A stretch of DNA of 55,315 nucleotides from Streptomyces sp. E2N166. Lineage in GTDB: Bacteria; Actinomycetota; Actinomycetes; Streptomycetales; Streptomycetaceae. Location of the stretch: positions 487,210 through 542,524 of the forward strand of contig NZ_RAIF01000012.1 of assembly GCF_003671715.1 (NCBI RefSeq), in the 5' to 3' direction. The position numbers and the translations under genes were made by a program. Shown here piece by piece: positions 29,135 through 38,500 of this stretch; positions within the stretch are counted from its first letter, which is position 1, and each line of letters opens with the position of its first letter. The notes beneath the pieces are model-generated. The model had not been told where the DNA came from, did not search any database, and saw only the letters and a program-made list of their open reading frames with translations.

Positions 29135-30139
29135 TCAGTTCGCGAGCTGCTGCTCATTGCGGTTCAGCCAGCGGCGGTAGAAGGAGGTGAAGACGATCAG
29201 GATGGCCAGCAGCAGGATGCCGTAGGCGGCGGACTGCGCGAAGTCGCGCGGCTGCTGTCCGAAACCGAGCTGGTAGGCCCAGGTGACGAGGATCTGCGCC
29301 TCGGGAGCGGTGTTGCCGAACAGCAGGAAGATCACGGCGAACTGGTTGAAGGTCCAGATGATGCCGAGCAGGACGACCGTGGAGCTGACCGCCCGCAGAC
29401 CGGGGAGAGTGACGTGGCGGAACCGCTGCCAGGCGTTCGCGCCGTCCATCTCGGAGGCCTCGTAGAGCGTGTTGTCGATGGACTGCAGGCCGCCGAGGAG
29501 CGAGACCATCATGAACGGCACGCCGCACCAGGTGTTGACCATGATCGCGGAGAACCGCTGCCAGAAGGTGTCCTCCAGCCACGCGGGGGTCGGCAGGTGC
29601 AGCCAGTCCAGGGCGGAGTTGACGATGCCGGCGTCGGCGAGCATGAAGCGCCAGCCGAAGACGGTGACGAAGGTGGGCACGGCCCACGGCAGGACCAGGA
29701 TCAGCCGGTAGAAGGTGCGGCCGCGCAGCTTCTGGTTGAGCAGCAGGGCCAGACCGAGGCCGATGAAGAAGTGCAGGCCGACGCAGACCGCCGTCCACAC
29801 GATGGTCCAGATGAAGTGCGACCAGAAGCGGTCGTACGCCGTCGGGCCCCACAGGATGTCGGCGTAGTTGTCCAGGCCGACGAACTCGTACGTGGCCTCG
29901 ATCTCGTTGACGCCGATCGTGCGCCCGGTGTTGAGGCTGTTGGCGTCGGTGAGGGTGAGGTAGAGGCCGTAACCCAGCGGGTACAGCACGAGGACGCCGA
30001 TCACGACGGCCACCGGCGCGATCATGGCGTAGGCGTACCAGTGCTTCTGGTAGCCGTCTTTCAGACGCCGGCCAAGGCCGGGCCGCGGGGTGCGGTCACC
30101 GCGGCGCTTGCCGGTCGCGCGGTCGATGGCGACTGTCAT
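29135..30139 (-). CDS. malF: Maltose/maltodextrin ABC transporter permease
   Basis: 334 residues from the ATG at 30139. It has six membrane helices. The short periplasmic section after helix 1 carries TLTDANSLNTGRTIGVNEIEATYEFVGLDNY. The EAA loop is ASEMDGANAWQRFRHVTLPGLRAV (about residues 228-251). It lacks the long periplasmic P2 loop of E. coli MalF, as is normal for Gram-positive relatives. It pairs with MalG. A 113-base gap with a strong hairpin separates it from malE. Confidence 0.96.
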   Translation of the reverse strand: MTVAIDRATGKRRGDRTPRPGLGRRLKDGYQKHWYAYAMIAPVAVVIGVLVLYPLGYGLYLTLTDANSLNTGRTIGVNEIEATYEFVGLDNYADILWGPTAYDRFWSHFIWTIVWTAVCVGLHFFIGLGLALLLNQKLRGRTFYRLILVLPWAVPTFVTVFGWRFMLADAGIVNSALDWLHLPTPAWLEDTFWQRFSAIMVNTWCGVPFMMVSLLGGLQSIDNTLYEASEMDGANAWQRFRHVTLPGLRAVSSTVVLLGIIWTFNQFAVIFLLFGNTAPEAQILVTWAYQLGFGQQPRDFAQSAAYGILLLAILIVFTSFYRRWLNRNEQQLAN

Positions 30140-30201
30140 GGTTCGACACCTTCGGGAGCATCAGGACGAGCGGAACGTCAGGGGGTGCGGCGCTCGGTGC
30201 G

Positions 30202-30246
30202 GTGGCCGCCGGGTCCCTCCCCTCCGGTTGGGGACCCGGCGGCCAC
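30202..30246 (-). terminator. Intercistronic hairpin between malE and malF
   Basis: GTGGCCGCCGGGTCCC (30202-30217) pairs perfectly with GGGACCCGGCGGCCAC (30231-30246), 16 bp with a 13-base loop, right after the malE stop. In binding-protein operons such a structure usually causes partial termination or protects the malE message, giving more binding protein than permease. Confidence 0.85.
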
Positions 30247-30252
30247 CCGGAC

Positions 30253-31524
30253 TCACTTGCTGAAGTCCGGCACCAGCTTGGCGATCGCGGTCTCGGCGTC
30301 GCTCAGCCCCTCGTCCAGGGACTTCTTGCCGCCGGCGATCTGGGGCAGCTCGTCGTCGAGCGGCGTCCACAGGGAGCTGTACTCCGGCAGGGCCGGACGC
30401 GGCTGGGCGGCGGGCAGGACCGTCTGGAAGCCGGCGATGCCCGGGTCGGCCTTGACCTCGGCGGTGTACGCGTCGTCGCGGGTCGGCAGCGTGGAGTTCT
30501 TCAGGGCGACGGTCTCCTGGGACTTCGCCGAGGTCATGAACTTCACGAACTTCAGCGACGCCTCCTGGTGGGCCTTGTCCGAGCCGGCGTACACCGACAG
30601 GTTGTGGCCGCCGGTCGGGGCGCCCGCCTTGCCGGTGGAGCCGGCCGGGACGGTGGCGATGCCGAGGTTGTTCTTGTCCTTGAAGGCGGAGCCCTTGTAG
30701 AAGTTGGTGATCTCCCACGGGCCCTGGACGATCGAGGCGACCTTGCCGCTGACGAACGCCTCCTGGATGTGGGCGTAGGCGTCGGCGGTGACGTCGGCCT
30801 TGTGCAGGCCCTTGCCCTCGAAGAGGCTCAGCCAGGTGCCGTACGCCTTCTTCGCCTCGGGCGAGTTGACGGTGATCTTCTTGCCCTCGGCGTCGACCGT
30901 GTCGGTGCCCTCGCCGTACAGGAACGGCTGCGCGTAGTACCCGGCCGTGGAGGCCCAGTAGCCGTCGGTGCCGGTCTTGTCCTTGATGGTGGCGGCGGCC
31001 TTCTTCAGGTCGTCCCAGGTCTTGGGGGCCTCGACGCCGGCCTTCTCGAAGAGTGCCTTGTTGTATACGAAGGCGAGGGTGTCGGTGACCAGCGGGACGC
31101 CGTAGGTCTTGCCCTCGTACTTGGCCTGCTCGATCAGGTTGGGCTGGAACTTGTCCTGCTCGGCGAGGGCCTCGGTACCGTCCAGCGGCAGGAAGAAGCC
31201 CTTCTTGGCGAAGGCGGGGGTCCAGCCGACCTCGGCACGCAGCACGTCGGGGGCACCCTTGGAACCGGCGGCGGTGTCGAACTTGTTCTGCGCCTGGTCG
31301 AAGGGGACGTTGACGTAGTTGACCTTGACGTCCTTGTTGGCGGCCTCGAACTCCTTGACCAGGGCCTTGTAGGTCGGCGCCTCGTTGGTCGCGTTCGAGG
31401 TGTCCCAGTACGTGATGGTGACCGGTCCGCCCGACTCGCTGTCGCTGTCGCCGTCCCCGCCGCACGCCGTCGCCGCGAGGGCGAGGGACGCCACCAGAGC
31501 GGTGGCCGCTATGCCACGCCGCAT
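30253..31524 (-). CDS. malE: Maltose/maltodextrin-binding lipoprotein
   Basis: 423 residues from the ATG at 31524, after AAGGAG. The lipoprotein signal is MRRGIAATALVASLALAATAC with a lipobox A-T-A-C-G (Cys about residue 21), then an acidic linker DGDSDSESGG. The mature protein is an SBP family 1 maltodextrin-binding protein: TITYWDTSNATNEAPTYKALVKEFEA, VPLVTDTLAFVYNKALFEKAG, SGKVASIVQGPWEITNFY and GGHNLSVYAGSDKAHQEASLKFVKFMTS. It captures maltodextrins outside the membrane for MalFG. It is the first gene of the operon, with a MalR-type site upstream, and is induced by maltose in S. coelicolor. Confidence 0.97.
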   Translation of the reverse strand: MRRGIAATALVASLALAATACGGDGDSDSESGGPVTITYWDTSNATNEAPTYKALVKEFEAANKDVKVNYVNVPFDQAQNKFDTAAGSKGAPDVLRAEVGWTPAFAKKGFFLPLDGTEALAEQDKFQPNLIEQAKYEGKTYGVPLVTDTLAFVYNKALFEKAGVEAPKTWDDLKKAAATIKDKTGTDGYWASTAGYYAQPFLYGEGTDTVDAEGKKITVNSPEAKKAYGTWLSLFEGKGLHKADVTADAYAHIQEAFVSGKVASIVQGPWEITNFYKGSAFKDKNNLGIATVPAGSTGKAGAPTGGHNLSVYAGSDKAHQEASLKFVKFMTSAKSQETVALKNSTLPTRDDAYTAEVKADPGIAGFQTVLPAAQPRPALPEYSSLWTPLDDELPQIAGGKKSLDEGLSDAETAIAKLVPDFSK

Positions 31525-31656
31525 GAGTTCTCCTTGAGGGTGAAAGCCCGTGTGGTGCAGGGTGCGGGCCCGTCCGCCGCTCCTGCCGACACCGACCGCG
31601 TCCTTGCCGCCGTCGGGCGACGTGAACGTAACAGCGTTGTAAGCGGCGCGAAAGTG

Positions 31657-31677
31657 CTTGCAGCAAAAAAGTGCAAG
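31657..31677 (-). promoter_or_regulatory. MalR-type operator, malE side
   Basis: The inverted repeat CTTGCA (31657-31662) and TGCAAG (31672-31677) flanks an A-rich core. It lies 133 bases before malE and is probably its operator/promoter element. The 378-base gap 31525-31902 is purely regulatory, apart from a possible longer MalR N-terminus. Confidence 0.7.
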
Positions 31678-31763
31678 AGATCTCCGAAGTTATCCGTGCG
31701 TGACCTCCTGGCGACCGTCATGAGACGCTTGTTTACGAGGGTCGAGCGGTATCGGGCCGGTTG

Positions 31764-31786
31764 TGCAAGACTCTGCAAGCTCTTGC
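31764..31786 (+). promoter_or_regulatory. MalR-type operator, malR side
   Basis: TGCAAG (31764-31769), then TGCAAG (31774-31779) and CTTGC (31782-31786), give the dyad GCAAG-CT-CTTGC plus a direct repeat. It lies ahead of malR and fits autoregulation of a LacI-family repressor. Confidence 0.7.
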
Positions 31787-31902
31787 CGCCACTTTCTCGA
31801 GGGAGCGCGATGACGCAGCAGCCCGCGCCGGGCCGTCCAACAGGCCGTGCACGGCGCCCTATCGGTGTGCAAGGCGGCGGCCGACAGGTACAGTCCACCC
31901 CT

Positions 31903-32934
31903 GTGACCACACGGCTTGCCGACATCGCCGCCCAGGCGGGGGTGAGCGAAGCGACGGTCAGCCGCGTCCTCAACGGGAAGCCGGGCGTCGCCGCCACCAC
32001 CCGACAGTCCGTACTCGCCGCCCTCGACGTCCTGGGCTACGAACGTCCCGTGCGCCTGCGGCAGCGCAGCGAGGGCCTGGTCGGCCTGATCACGCCGGAG
32101 CTGGAGAACCCGATATTCCCGGCGCTCGCCCAGGTCATCGGCCAGGCGCTGACACGTCAGGGCTACACACCGGTCCTCGCCACCCAGACCCCGGGCGGTT
32201 CCACGGAGGACGAGCTGACGGAGATGCTGGTCGACCGAGGGGTCGCCGGCATCATCTACGTCTCCGGGCTGCACGCCGACACCACCGCCGACATGCAGCG
32301 CTACGAACGGCTGCGCGCACAGGGCGTGCCCTTCGTCCTCGTCGACGGTTTCTCGTCGAAGGTGCAGGCGCCGTTCATCTCACCCGACGACCGCGCCGCG
32401 ATGAGCCTCGCGGTCACGCACCTCGTCTCGCTCGGCCACACCCGCATCGGGCTGGCCCTCGGCCCGAAGCGGTTCGTGCCGGTGCAGCGCAAGATCGAGG
32501 GCTTCGTCCGCACGATCCAGGACCAACTGGACCTGAGTGCCGAGACCGTGGAGAAGGATCTCGTCCAGCACTCCCTCTACACCCTGGAGGGCGGCCAGGC
32601 GGCGGCCACCGCGCTCATCGAGCGGAACTGCACGGCGGTGGTCTGCGCCAGCGACATGATGGCGCTGGGCGCCATACGGGCGGCCCGGCAGCGGGGCCTG
32701 GAGGTGCCCAAGGACTTCTCGGTCGTCGGCTTCGACGACTCGCCGCTGATCGCCTTCACCGACCCGCCGCTGACGACCGTCCGCAAGCCGGTCCCGGCGA
32801 TGGGGCAGGCGGCGGTGCGCACGCTGCTGGAGGAGATCGGCGGAACGCCCGCGCCGCACAGTGAGTTCGTGTTCATGCCGGAGCTGGTGGTGCGCGGCTC
32901 GACGGCGTCGGCGCCGGGCGAACGCAACCGGTAG
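31903..32934 (+). CDS. malR: LacI-family maltose repressor
   Basis: 343 residues from the GTG at 31903, which gives the usual length. An in-frame ATG at 31810 has a better ribosome site (GAGGGAG) and would add 31 residues, so the start is not settled. The LacI HTH is RLADIAAQAGVSEATVSRVL, with hinge LNGKPGVAATTRQSVLAALDVLGY. The sugar-binding core shows GLVGLITPELENPIFPALA, GVAGIIYVSGLH, LGHTRIGLALGP and VVGFDDSPLIAFTDPPLTTV. In S. coelicolor MalR represses malEFG, and maltose relieves the repression. It diverges from malE, and boxes at 31657, 31764 and 21771 share its likely recognition core. Confidence 0.96.
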   Translation: MTTRLADIAAQAGVSEATVSRVLNGKPGVAATTRQSVLAALDVLGYERPVRLRQRSEGLVGLITPELENPIFPALAQVIGQALTRQGYTPVLATQTPGGSTEDELTEMLVDRGVAGIIYVSGLHADTTADMQRYERLRAQGVPFVLVDGFSSKVQAPFISPDDRAAMSLAVTHLVSLGHTRIGLALGPKRFVPVQRKIEGFVRTIQDQLDLSAETVEKDLVQHSLYTLEGGQAAATALIERNCTAVVCASDMMALGAIRAARQRGLEVPKDFSVVGFDDSPLIAFTDPPLTTVRKPVPAMGQAAVRTLLEEIGGTPAPHSEFVFMPELVVRGSTASAPGERNR

Positions 32935-33027
32935 CCCTGCCCCTCCTCCGCGAGGTGGCCGGATGCGGCCCGGATCCGACTGGGGGATGATCGGTGGGAG
33001 AGGGCTTTTCTGGCAGACTTCATGCCT

Positions 33028-33882
33028 ATGGGTGACGCGACCGTGAGGACTTCGGAACGCCTGGAAGAGGGCGTTCCGCACCCCGTCACGGAGGAGACGG
33101 GGCGGGGCCCGCTGCGCCGGCTCCGTGCACCGCGCCGACCCCGGCTGTGGTTCGAGATCCTGCTGATCGCCGTCAGTTACTGGACGTACTCCCTCATCCG
33201 GAACGCGGTACCGGAGCAGCGGACGCAGGCGCTGCGCAACGCCGACTGGATCTGGCGCGTCGAGCAGCAGCTCGGCATCGCCGTGGAGCAGACCGTCAAC
33301 CATGCCGTGAACTCGGTGACTTGGCTGGTCGTCGGCATGAACTACTACTACGCCACGCTGCACTTCGTGGTGACCCTGGGTGTGCTGGTGTGGCTGTACC
33401 GCGGCCACCCCGGGCGGTACGCGGCGACCCGGCTCGTGCTCTTCGCGACGACGGGCGTCGCCCTGGTCGGTTACTACCTGTATCCGCTCGCCCCGCCCCG
33501 TCTGATGAACGGCGGGCGCTTCATCGACACGGTGATGGTCCACGAGACGTGGGGCTCGATGGCGTCCGGCGACCTGAAGAACATGTCGAACCAGTACGCG
33601 GCGATGCCCTCGATGCACATCGGGTGGTCGGTGTGGTGCGGGCTGACCATCTTCGCGCTGGCTTCCGTGCCGTGGGTGCGGGTGCTGGGGCTGGTGTATC
33701 CGGCGCTGACTCTGGTCGTGATCGTCGCCACCGCCAACCACTTCTGGCTGGACGCGGTGGGCGGGATGCTGTGTCTCGGGTTCGGATACATGGTGGCGGC
33801 GGCCTGGTACGGACGCCTGCCGTACGCGCTGCCGCGGACGGTGCCGGCGCGGTGGCGGGCGTGGTCGCCCACGCGGGCGTAG
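33028..33882 (+). CDS. PAP2/inositolphosphotransferase-like integral membrane protein
   Basis: 284 residues from the ATG at 33028 (ATG 33022 is equally possible). Six membrane helices follow a 40-residue cytoplasmic N-terminus. The PAP2_3 (Aur1-like) motifs are PLAPPRLMNG, AAMPSMHIGWSVWCG (catalytic His in the PSMH box) and the third motif ANHFWLDAVGGML (His/Asp pair). The family transfers or hydrolyses phosphate on lipids in the membrane. The substrate is not known. It is convergent with the TetR gene at 33938. Confidence 0.9.
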   Translation: MGDATVRTSERLEEGVPHPVTEETGRGPLRRLRAPRRPRLWFEILLIAVSYWTYSLIRNAVPEQRTQALRNADWIWRVEQQLGIAVEQTVNHAVNSVTWLVVGMNYYYATLHFVVTLGVLVWLYRGHPGRYAATRLVLFATTGVALVGYYLYPLAPPRLMNGGRFIDTVMVHETWGSMASGDLKNMSNQYAAMPSMHIGWSVWCGLTIFALASVPWVRVLGLVYPALTLVVIVATANHFWLDAVGGMLCLGFGYMVAAAWYGRLPYALPRTVPARWRAWSPTRA

Positions 33883-33912
33883 GGCCGGCCGCCCCCGGAC
33901 GGGCTCCGGCCC
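33882..33912 (+). terminator. Hairpin after the PAP2 gene
   Basis: GGGCCGG (33882-33888) pairs with CCGGCCC (33906-33912) at the stop codon, in a GC-only stretch between convergent genes. It is a possible bidirectional terminator. Confidence 0.4.
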
Positions 33913-33937
33913 CGGCCCCGCGCGGCGGGACGGCTCC

Positions 33938-34525
33938 TCAGCCGCACCGAGGAGGGCGGGTGACCTCCCAGGCCGCCTCGATCATCCGGAAGATCTCATC
34001 CAGCGCGGCCTCCGGATCGGGCGCCTCACGGGCCAGCGAATAGGCGTCGACCGCGAACCTCGCGATCGTCCGGCAGACCGTCGTGCCCTGCGTCAGGCCG
34101 GGATCGGCGGCGATGGCCGCCGCCAGCGACTCCGCGTGGCGAAGCCGCATCGACTCCTCGTACTCCCGCAGGGCGGGTGATCCGTCGACCATGCGCCGGA
34201 TCGGGGCGGCGCCGTCCGCCGTGCAGTGCCGCACCAGGGCCAGGACCTCGCGGCGCAGCGCGGGGACGAGCGGCTCGTGCGGCGCCCGGTCGGTGACCGC
34301 CCGCGTGAGGCGATGCTCGAAGTCCCGGTCCTGCTCGAACACCAGGGCCTCTTTCGAGGCGAAGTGGGCGAAGAGCGTGGTGACGGCCACGTCGGCCTCG
34401 GCGGCCACATCCCGGATGCCCACCGCGTCGTAGCCGCGTTCCAGGAAGAGCCGCAGGGCGGCGTCGGCGATCTTCTGGCGGGTCGCGGCCTTCTTGCGTT
34501 CCCGGCGCCCGGTCGGCACGGTCAT
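33938..34525 (-). CDS. TetR-family regulator
   Basis: 195 residues from the ATG at 34525. The N-terminus is basic (TGRRERKKAATRQKIADAALRLFLERGYDAV). The HTH is GIRDVAAEADVAVTTLFAHFASKEALVFEQ (about residues 35-64). The C-terminal domain carries APIRRMVDGSPALREYEES and RTIARFAVDAYSLAREAPDPEAALDEIF, typical of the AcrR/MtrR-like group. It diverges from an oxidoreductase gene across 70 bases containing repeated TAACCGTT motifs, which makes it the likely repressor of that gene. Confidence 0.94.
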   Translation of the reverse strand: MTVPTGRRERKKAATRQKIADAALRLFLERGYDAVGIRDVAAEADVAVTTLFAHFASKEALVFEQDRDFEHRLTRAVTDRAPHEPLVPALRREVLALVRHCTADGAAPIRRMVDGSPALREYEESMRLRHAESLAAAIAADPGLTQGTTVCRTIARFAVDAYSLAREAPDPEAALDEIFRMIEAAWEVTRPPRCG

Positions 34526-34552
34526 GCGCTGACACTACCAAATCCGAAGGTG

Positions 34553-34587
34553 TAACCGTTTCGAAAACCTAACCGTTAGTGTTACGG
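34553..34587. promoter_or_regulatory. Operator candidate: TAACCGTT repeats between tetR and oxidoreductase
   Basis: TAACCGTT occurs at 34553-34560 and again at 34570-34577, 17 bases apart and on the same face of the helix within error. A related GTTACGG follows (34581-34587). The low GC content and the short divergent spacing point to TetR binding. Confidence 0.6.
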
Positions 34588-34595
34588 TCGCCGAC

Positions 34596-35489
34596 ATGAG
34601 AAAAGTGAGCTTCGCCGAGTTCGGCGGTCCGGACGTCCTGCGAGTCATAGACGCCGAGGAGCCCCACGCGGGCCCCGGCCAGGTGCGCGTCGCCGTGCGG
34701 GCCGCGGGCGTCAACCCCGTCGACTGGCGGGTCCGTGAAGGCCAGATGCTGCGGGCCCATCCGCTCCGGTTGCCCGCCGGAGTCGGGCTGGACGCCTCGG
34801 GGGTGGTGGACGAGGTCGGCGAGGGCGTCGAAGGCGTCGAGGTCGGCGACCACGTGTTCGGTGAGGGTTCGAGCACCTACGCGGAGTTCGCCGTGCTGGG
34901 CGCCTGGGCCCGGATGCCCGAGGGGCTGACGTTCGAGGAGGCGGCCGGATACCCCTCGGTGGTGGAGACCGCGCTGCGCGTCATCCGCGAGGTCGGAGTG
35001 CGGCCCGGGCAGACGCTGCTGGTCAGCGGTGCGTCCGGGGGTGTCGGGTCGGCGGTGCTGCAGATCGCCCGCGACCGTGGCATCAAGGTGATCGGCACGG
35101 CCGGGGCCGCGAACCAGGACTACCTGCGGAGCCTGGGTGCCCACGCCACGACGTACGGGGAGGGCTGGGTCGAGCGGGTGCGGGGGCTCGGCCACGTCGA
35201 CGCGGCTCTCGATCTGGCCGGCGCGGGCGTGATCCGCGAGCTCGTCGAGCTGACGGGGGACCCGAGCAGGGTAGTGTCCATCGCCGACCTCGGTGCGCCG
35301 GAGTCCGGTGTCCGGTTCTCCGGCGTGGCCGGCAGCGTGCCGGACGCGCTCGCCGAGGCCGTCGACCTCATCTCACGGGGAAGGCTCCACATCCCGGTCG
35401 AGAAGTCGTACCCACTGGCCGAGGCCGCGGCGGCGCACATCGACAGCCAGGCCGGCCACACGCGCGGGCGGCGGGTCGTGGTCGTCTGA
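34596..35489 (+). CDS. NADP-dependent quinone-oxidoreductase-like protein (MDR family)
   Basis: 297 residues from the ATG at 34596. The GroES-like N-terminal domain reads FAEFGGPDVLRVIDAEEP and VRAAGVNPVDWRVREGQ; it lacks the zinc ligands of true alcohol dehydrogenases, so it is a quinone-reductase-type MDR. The nucleotide site is LLVSGASGGVGSAVLQIARDRGIKVIGTA (about residues 142-170). The C-terminal part is ISRGRLHIPVEKSYPLAEAAAAH. It probably reduces a quinone or enone, and may respond to the same compound that the divergent TetR senses. Confidence 0.93.
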   Translation: MRKVSFAEFGGPDVLRVIDAEEPHAGPGQVRVAVRAAGVNPVDWRVREGQMLRAHPLRLPAGVGLDASGVVDEVGEGVEGVEVGDHVFGEGSSTYAEFAVLGAWARMPEGLTFEEAAGYPSVVETALRVIREVGVRPGQTLLVSGASGGVGSAVLQIARDRGIKVIGTAGAANQDYLRSLGAHATTYGEGWVERVRGLGHVDAALDLAGAGVIRELVELTGDPSRVVSIADLGAPESGVRFSGVAGSVPDALAEAVDLISRGRLHIPVEKSYPLAEAAAAHIDSQAGHTRGRRVVVV

Positions 35490-35511
35490 GCCCTGATCCG
35501 AGCGACGCCCG

Positions 35512-38500
35512 CTAGGCGTAGAACAGGTCCTCCACCACCGCCCGGGCCCGGCGGGCCGTGCGGCGGTACTCGTCGAGCATGTCGCCCGCGCGGCCCGGGC
35601 CGTGGCCCAGGTAGCGGCCCACCGCCGCCAGTTCGCGGGGGTCGGTCGGGAAGGTGTCGGCGGCCCGGCCGCGCACCAGCATCACCGCGTTGCGGACGCG
35701 CGTCGCCAGTACCCACGCCTCGTCGAGTGTCCCGGCGTTCTCCGCCGAGATGAGCCCGGCGTCGCAGGCGGCGGACAGCGCCTGGCGCGTCCGGGTGGTA
35801 CGCAGCCCCCGCTCCGCGTGCCCGTGCCGCAGCTGCATCAGCTGCACGGTCCACTCCACGTCGGACAGCCCGCCCGGCCCCAGTTTGGCGTGCAGCTTGG
35901 GGTCCGCGCCGCGCGGCAGCCGCTCGGACTCCATCCGGGCCTTGAGCCGCCGGATCTCCCGTACGGCGTCCTCCCCGAGCCCGTCCGCCGGGTACCGCAG
36001 CGGATCGACCAGCTCGGTGAACCGGCGCCCCAGGTCCGCGTCGCCGGCGACGAACTCGGCCCGCAGCAGCGCGTGCCGCTCCCACCCCAGCGACCAGCGC
36101 CGGTAGTAGGCCTCGTACGACTTCAGGGTCCGCACCAGCGGGCCGGACTTGCCCTCGGGACGCAGGCCCGCGTCGATGAGGAGGGGCGGGTCGGCGCTGG
36201 GGACCTGGAGCAGGCGGCGCATCTCGGAGACGACCTTGTTCGCCGCGTCCGACGCCTCCCGTTCCTCGACCCCGTCGCGCGGCTCGTGCACGAACAGCAC
36301 GTCCGCGTCCGAGCCGTAGCCCAGCTCGTGCCCGCCGAACCGGCCCATGCCGATGATCGCGAACCGGGTCGGCAGCGTGTCGCCCCAGCCCTCCCGTACG
36401 ACGGCCCGGAGCGTGCCCGCCAGGGTCGCCGCCGTCAGGTCGGAGACGGCGCCGCCGACCAGGTCCACCAGGGCGCCCTGGTCGGCCTCGACGGGCTGCG
36501 CCTCGGTGCCGTAGGAGCCGACGATGTCCGCGGCGGCCGTACGGAACAGCTCCCGGCGCCGGACCCCGCGCGCCGCCGTGACCGCCTGCACCGCGCCGTC
36601 GGCCCGGCGGACCGCGGCGAGTGTCTCCTGCTCCAGCTGGAGCCGCCCGCGCGGCGCCAGCCCTCCGGCGTTGCCGTCCCCGAGCAGTGCGACGGCCTCG
36701 GGCGCCCGCATCAGCAGGTCGGGGGCGAGCCGCCCGGCGGAGAGCACCCGGGCGAGGTTCTCGGCCGCGGCACCCTCGTCCCGCAGCAGCCGCAGGTACC
36801 AGGGCGTCGTGCCGAGCGCGTCGGAGACCTTGCGGAAGTTGAGCAGGCCGGTGTCCGGGTCGGCGGAGTCGGCGAACCAGCCGAGCAGCACGGGCAGCAG
36901 GGTCCGCTGGATGGCCGCCTTGCGGGTGACGCCGGACGCCAGCGCCTCCAGGTGGCGGAGCGCGGCGGCCGGGTCGGCGTACCCGAGGGCGACCATCCGC
37001 TCCCTCGCCGCCTCGGGGCTCAGCCGGGCCTCGCCGGGCGCCAGCTGGGCGACGGCGTCGAGCAGCGGCCGGTAGAACAGCTTCTCGTGCAGCCGGCGTA
37101 CGACGGACGCGTGCCGCTTCCACGCACGCAGCAGCCCGGTGACCGGGTCGGTGCGCAGGCCGAGGGAGCGGCCGAGGCGGCGCAGGTCGGCCTCGCCCTC
37201 GGGGACGAGGTGGGTGCGCCGCAGCCGGTGGAGCTGGATGCGGTGCTCCATGGAACGCAGGAAGCGGTACGCCTCGTCGAGCTGGGCGGCGTCCGCCCGG
37301 CCCACGTACCCGCCCGCGGCGAGGGACTCCAGCGCGTCCAGCGTCGTACCGCTGTGCAGGGACGTGTCCGACCGCCCGTGCACCAGCTGGAGCAGCTGGA
37401 CGGCGAACTCGACGTCCCTGAGCCCGCCCGGACCCAGTTTCAGCTGCCGGTCGACCTCGGCGACGGGGATGGTCTCCACCACCCGGCGGCGCATCTTCTG
37501 CACGTCCGGGACGAAGTTCTCGCGGTCGGCGGCCTGCCACACCAGCGGCTGGAGGGCGGCCACGTACTCGGCGCCGAGGCCGGGGTCGCCGGCCACCGGG
37601 CGGGCCTTGAGCAGCGCCTGGAACTCCCAGGTCTTGGCCCAGCGCTGGTAGTAGGCGAGGTGGCTGCTGAGGGTGCGCACCAGCGGGCCGTTGCGTCCCT
37701 CGGGGCGTAGGTTGGCGTCGACCGGCCAGATGGAGCCCTCGACGGTGGTCTCGGAGCAGATCCGCATCAGGTGCGAGGCGAGCGCGGTCGCGGCCCGCAT
37801 CGCCCTGGCCTCGTCGGCCGCTCCGTCCGCGCCTTCCGCGGGCTCGCCGACGAAGATCACGTCCACGTCGGAGACGTAGTTCAGCTCGTGTCCGCCGCAC
37901 TTGCCCATCGCGATCACCGCGAGCCGGCACAGCGCCGCGTCCTCGGGCGCGTCGGCCTCGGCGAGCGCGAGGGCGGCGCGCAGCGTGGCGGTGGCGAGGT
38001 CGGCCAGCTCGGCGGCGGTCTCGGCGACGTCGATGGTGCCGCACACGTCGCGGGCGGCGATGGACAGCAGGCAGCGCCGGTAGGCGACGCGCAGGGAGAC
38101 GGGGTCGGTGGCCTCGGCGAGGCCGCGCTCGAACTCCGTCACCCCGCGGTGCAGGTCCTGCGGCTCGTAGGTGACCAGGGCCTGCCAGTCGCCGGCGTGC
38201 CGGGCGAGGTGGTCGGCGAGCGCCTCGGAGGCGCCGAGCACACCGAGGAGACGGTCGCGCAGCGGCTTGGCCGCTATCAGGGTGTCCAGCAGCTCCTGGC
38301 GGGCGGTGGGCTCGGGCTGCGCCTCCAGGAGCCGGACCAGTCCCTGCAGGGCGAGGTCCGGGTCGGCGGTGGCGCCCAGCGCCTCCAGCAGGACCGGGTC
38401 GCTGCGGACCGGTGCCAGCTCCACGCCGTCCAGCAGCCGCTCGGCGGCCGAGGGATCGGTGAAGCCGTGCCGCAGCAGCCGCGTGAAGGTACTGCTCCTG

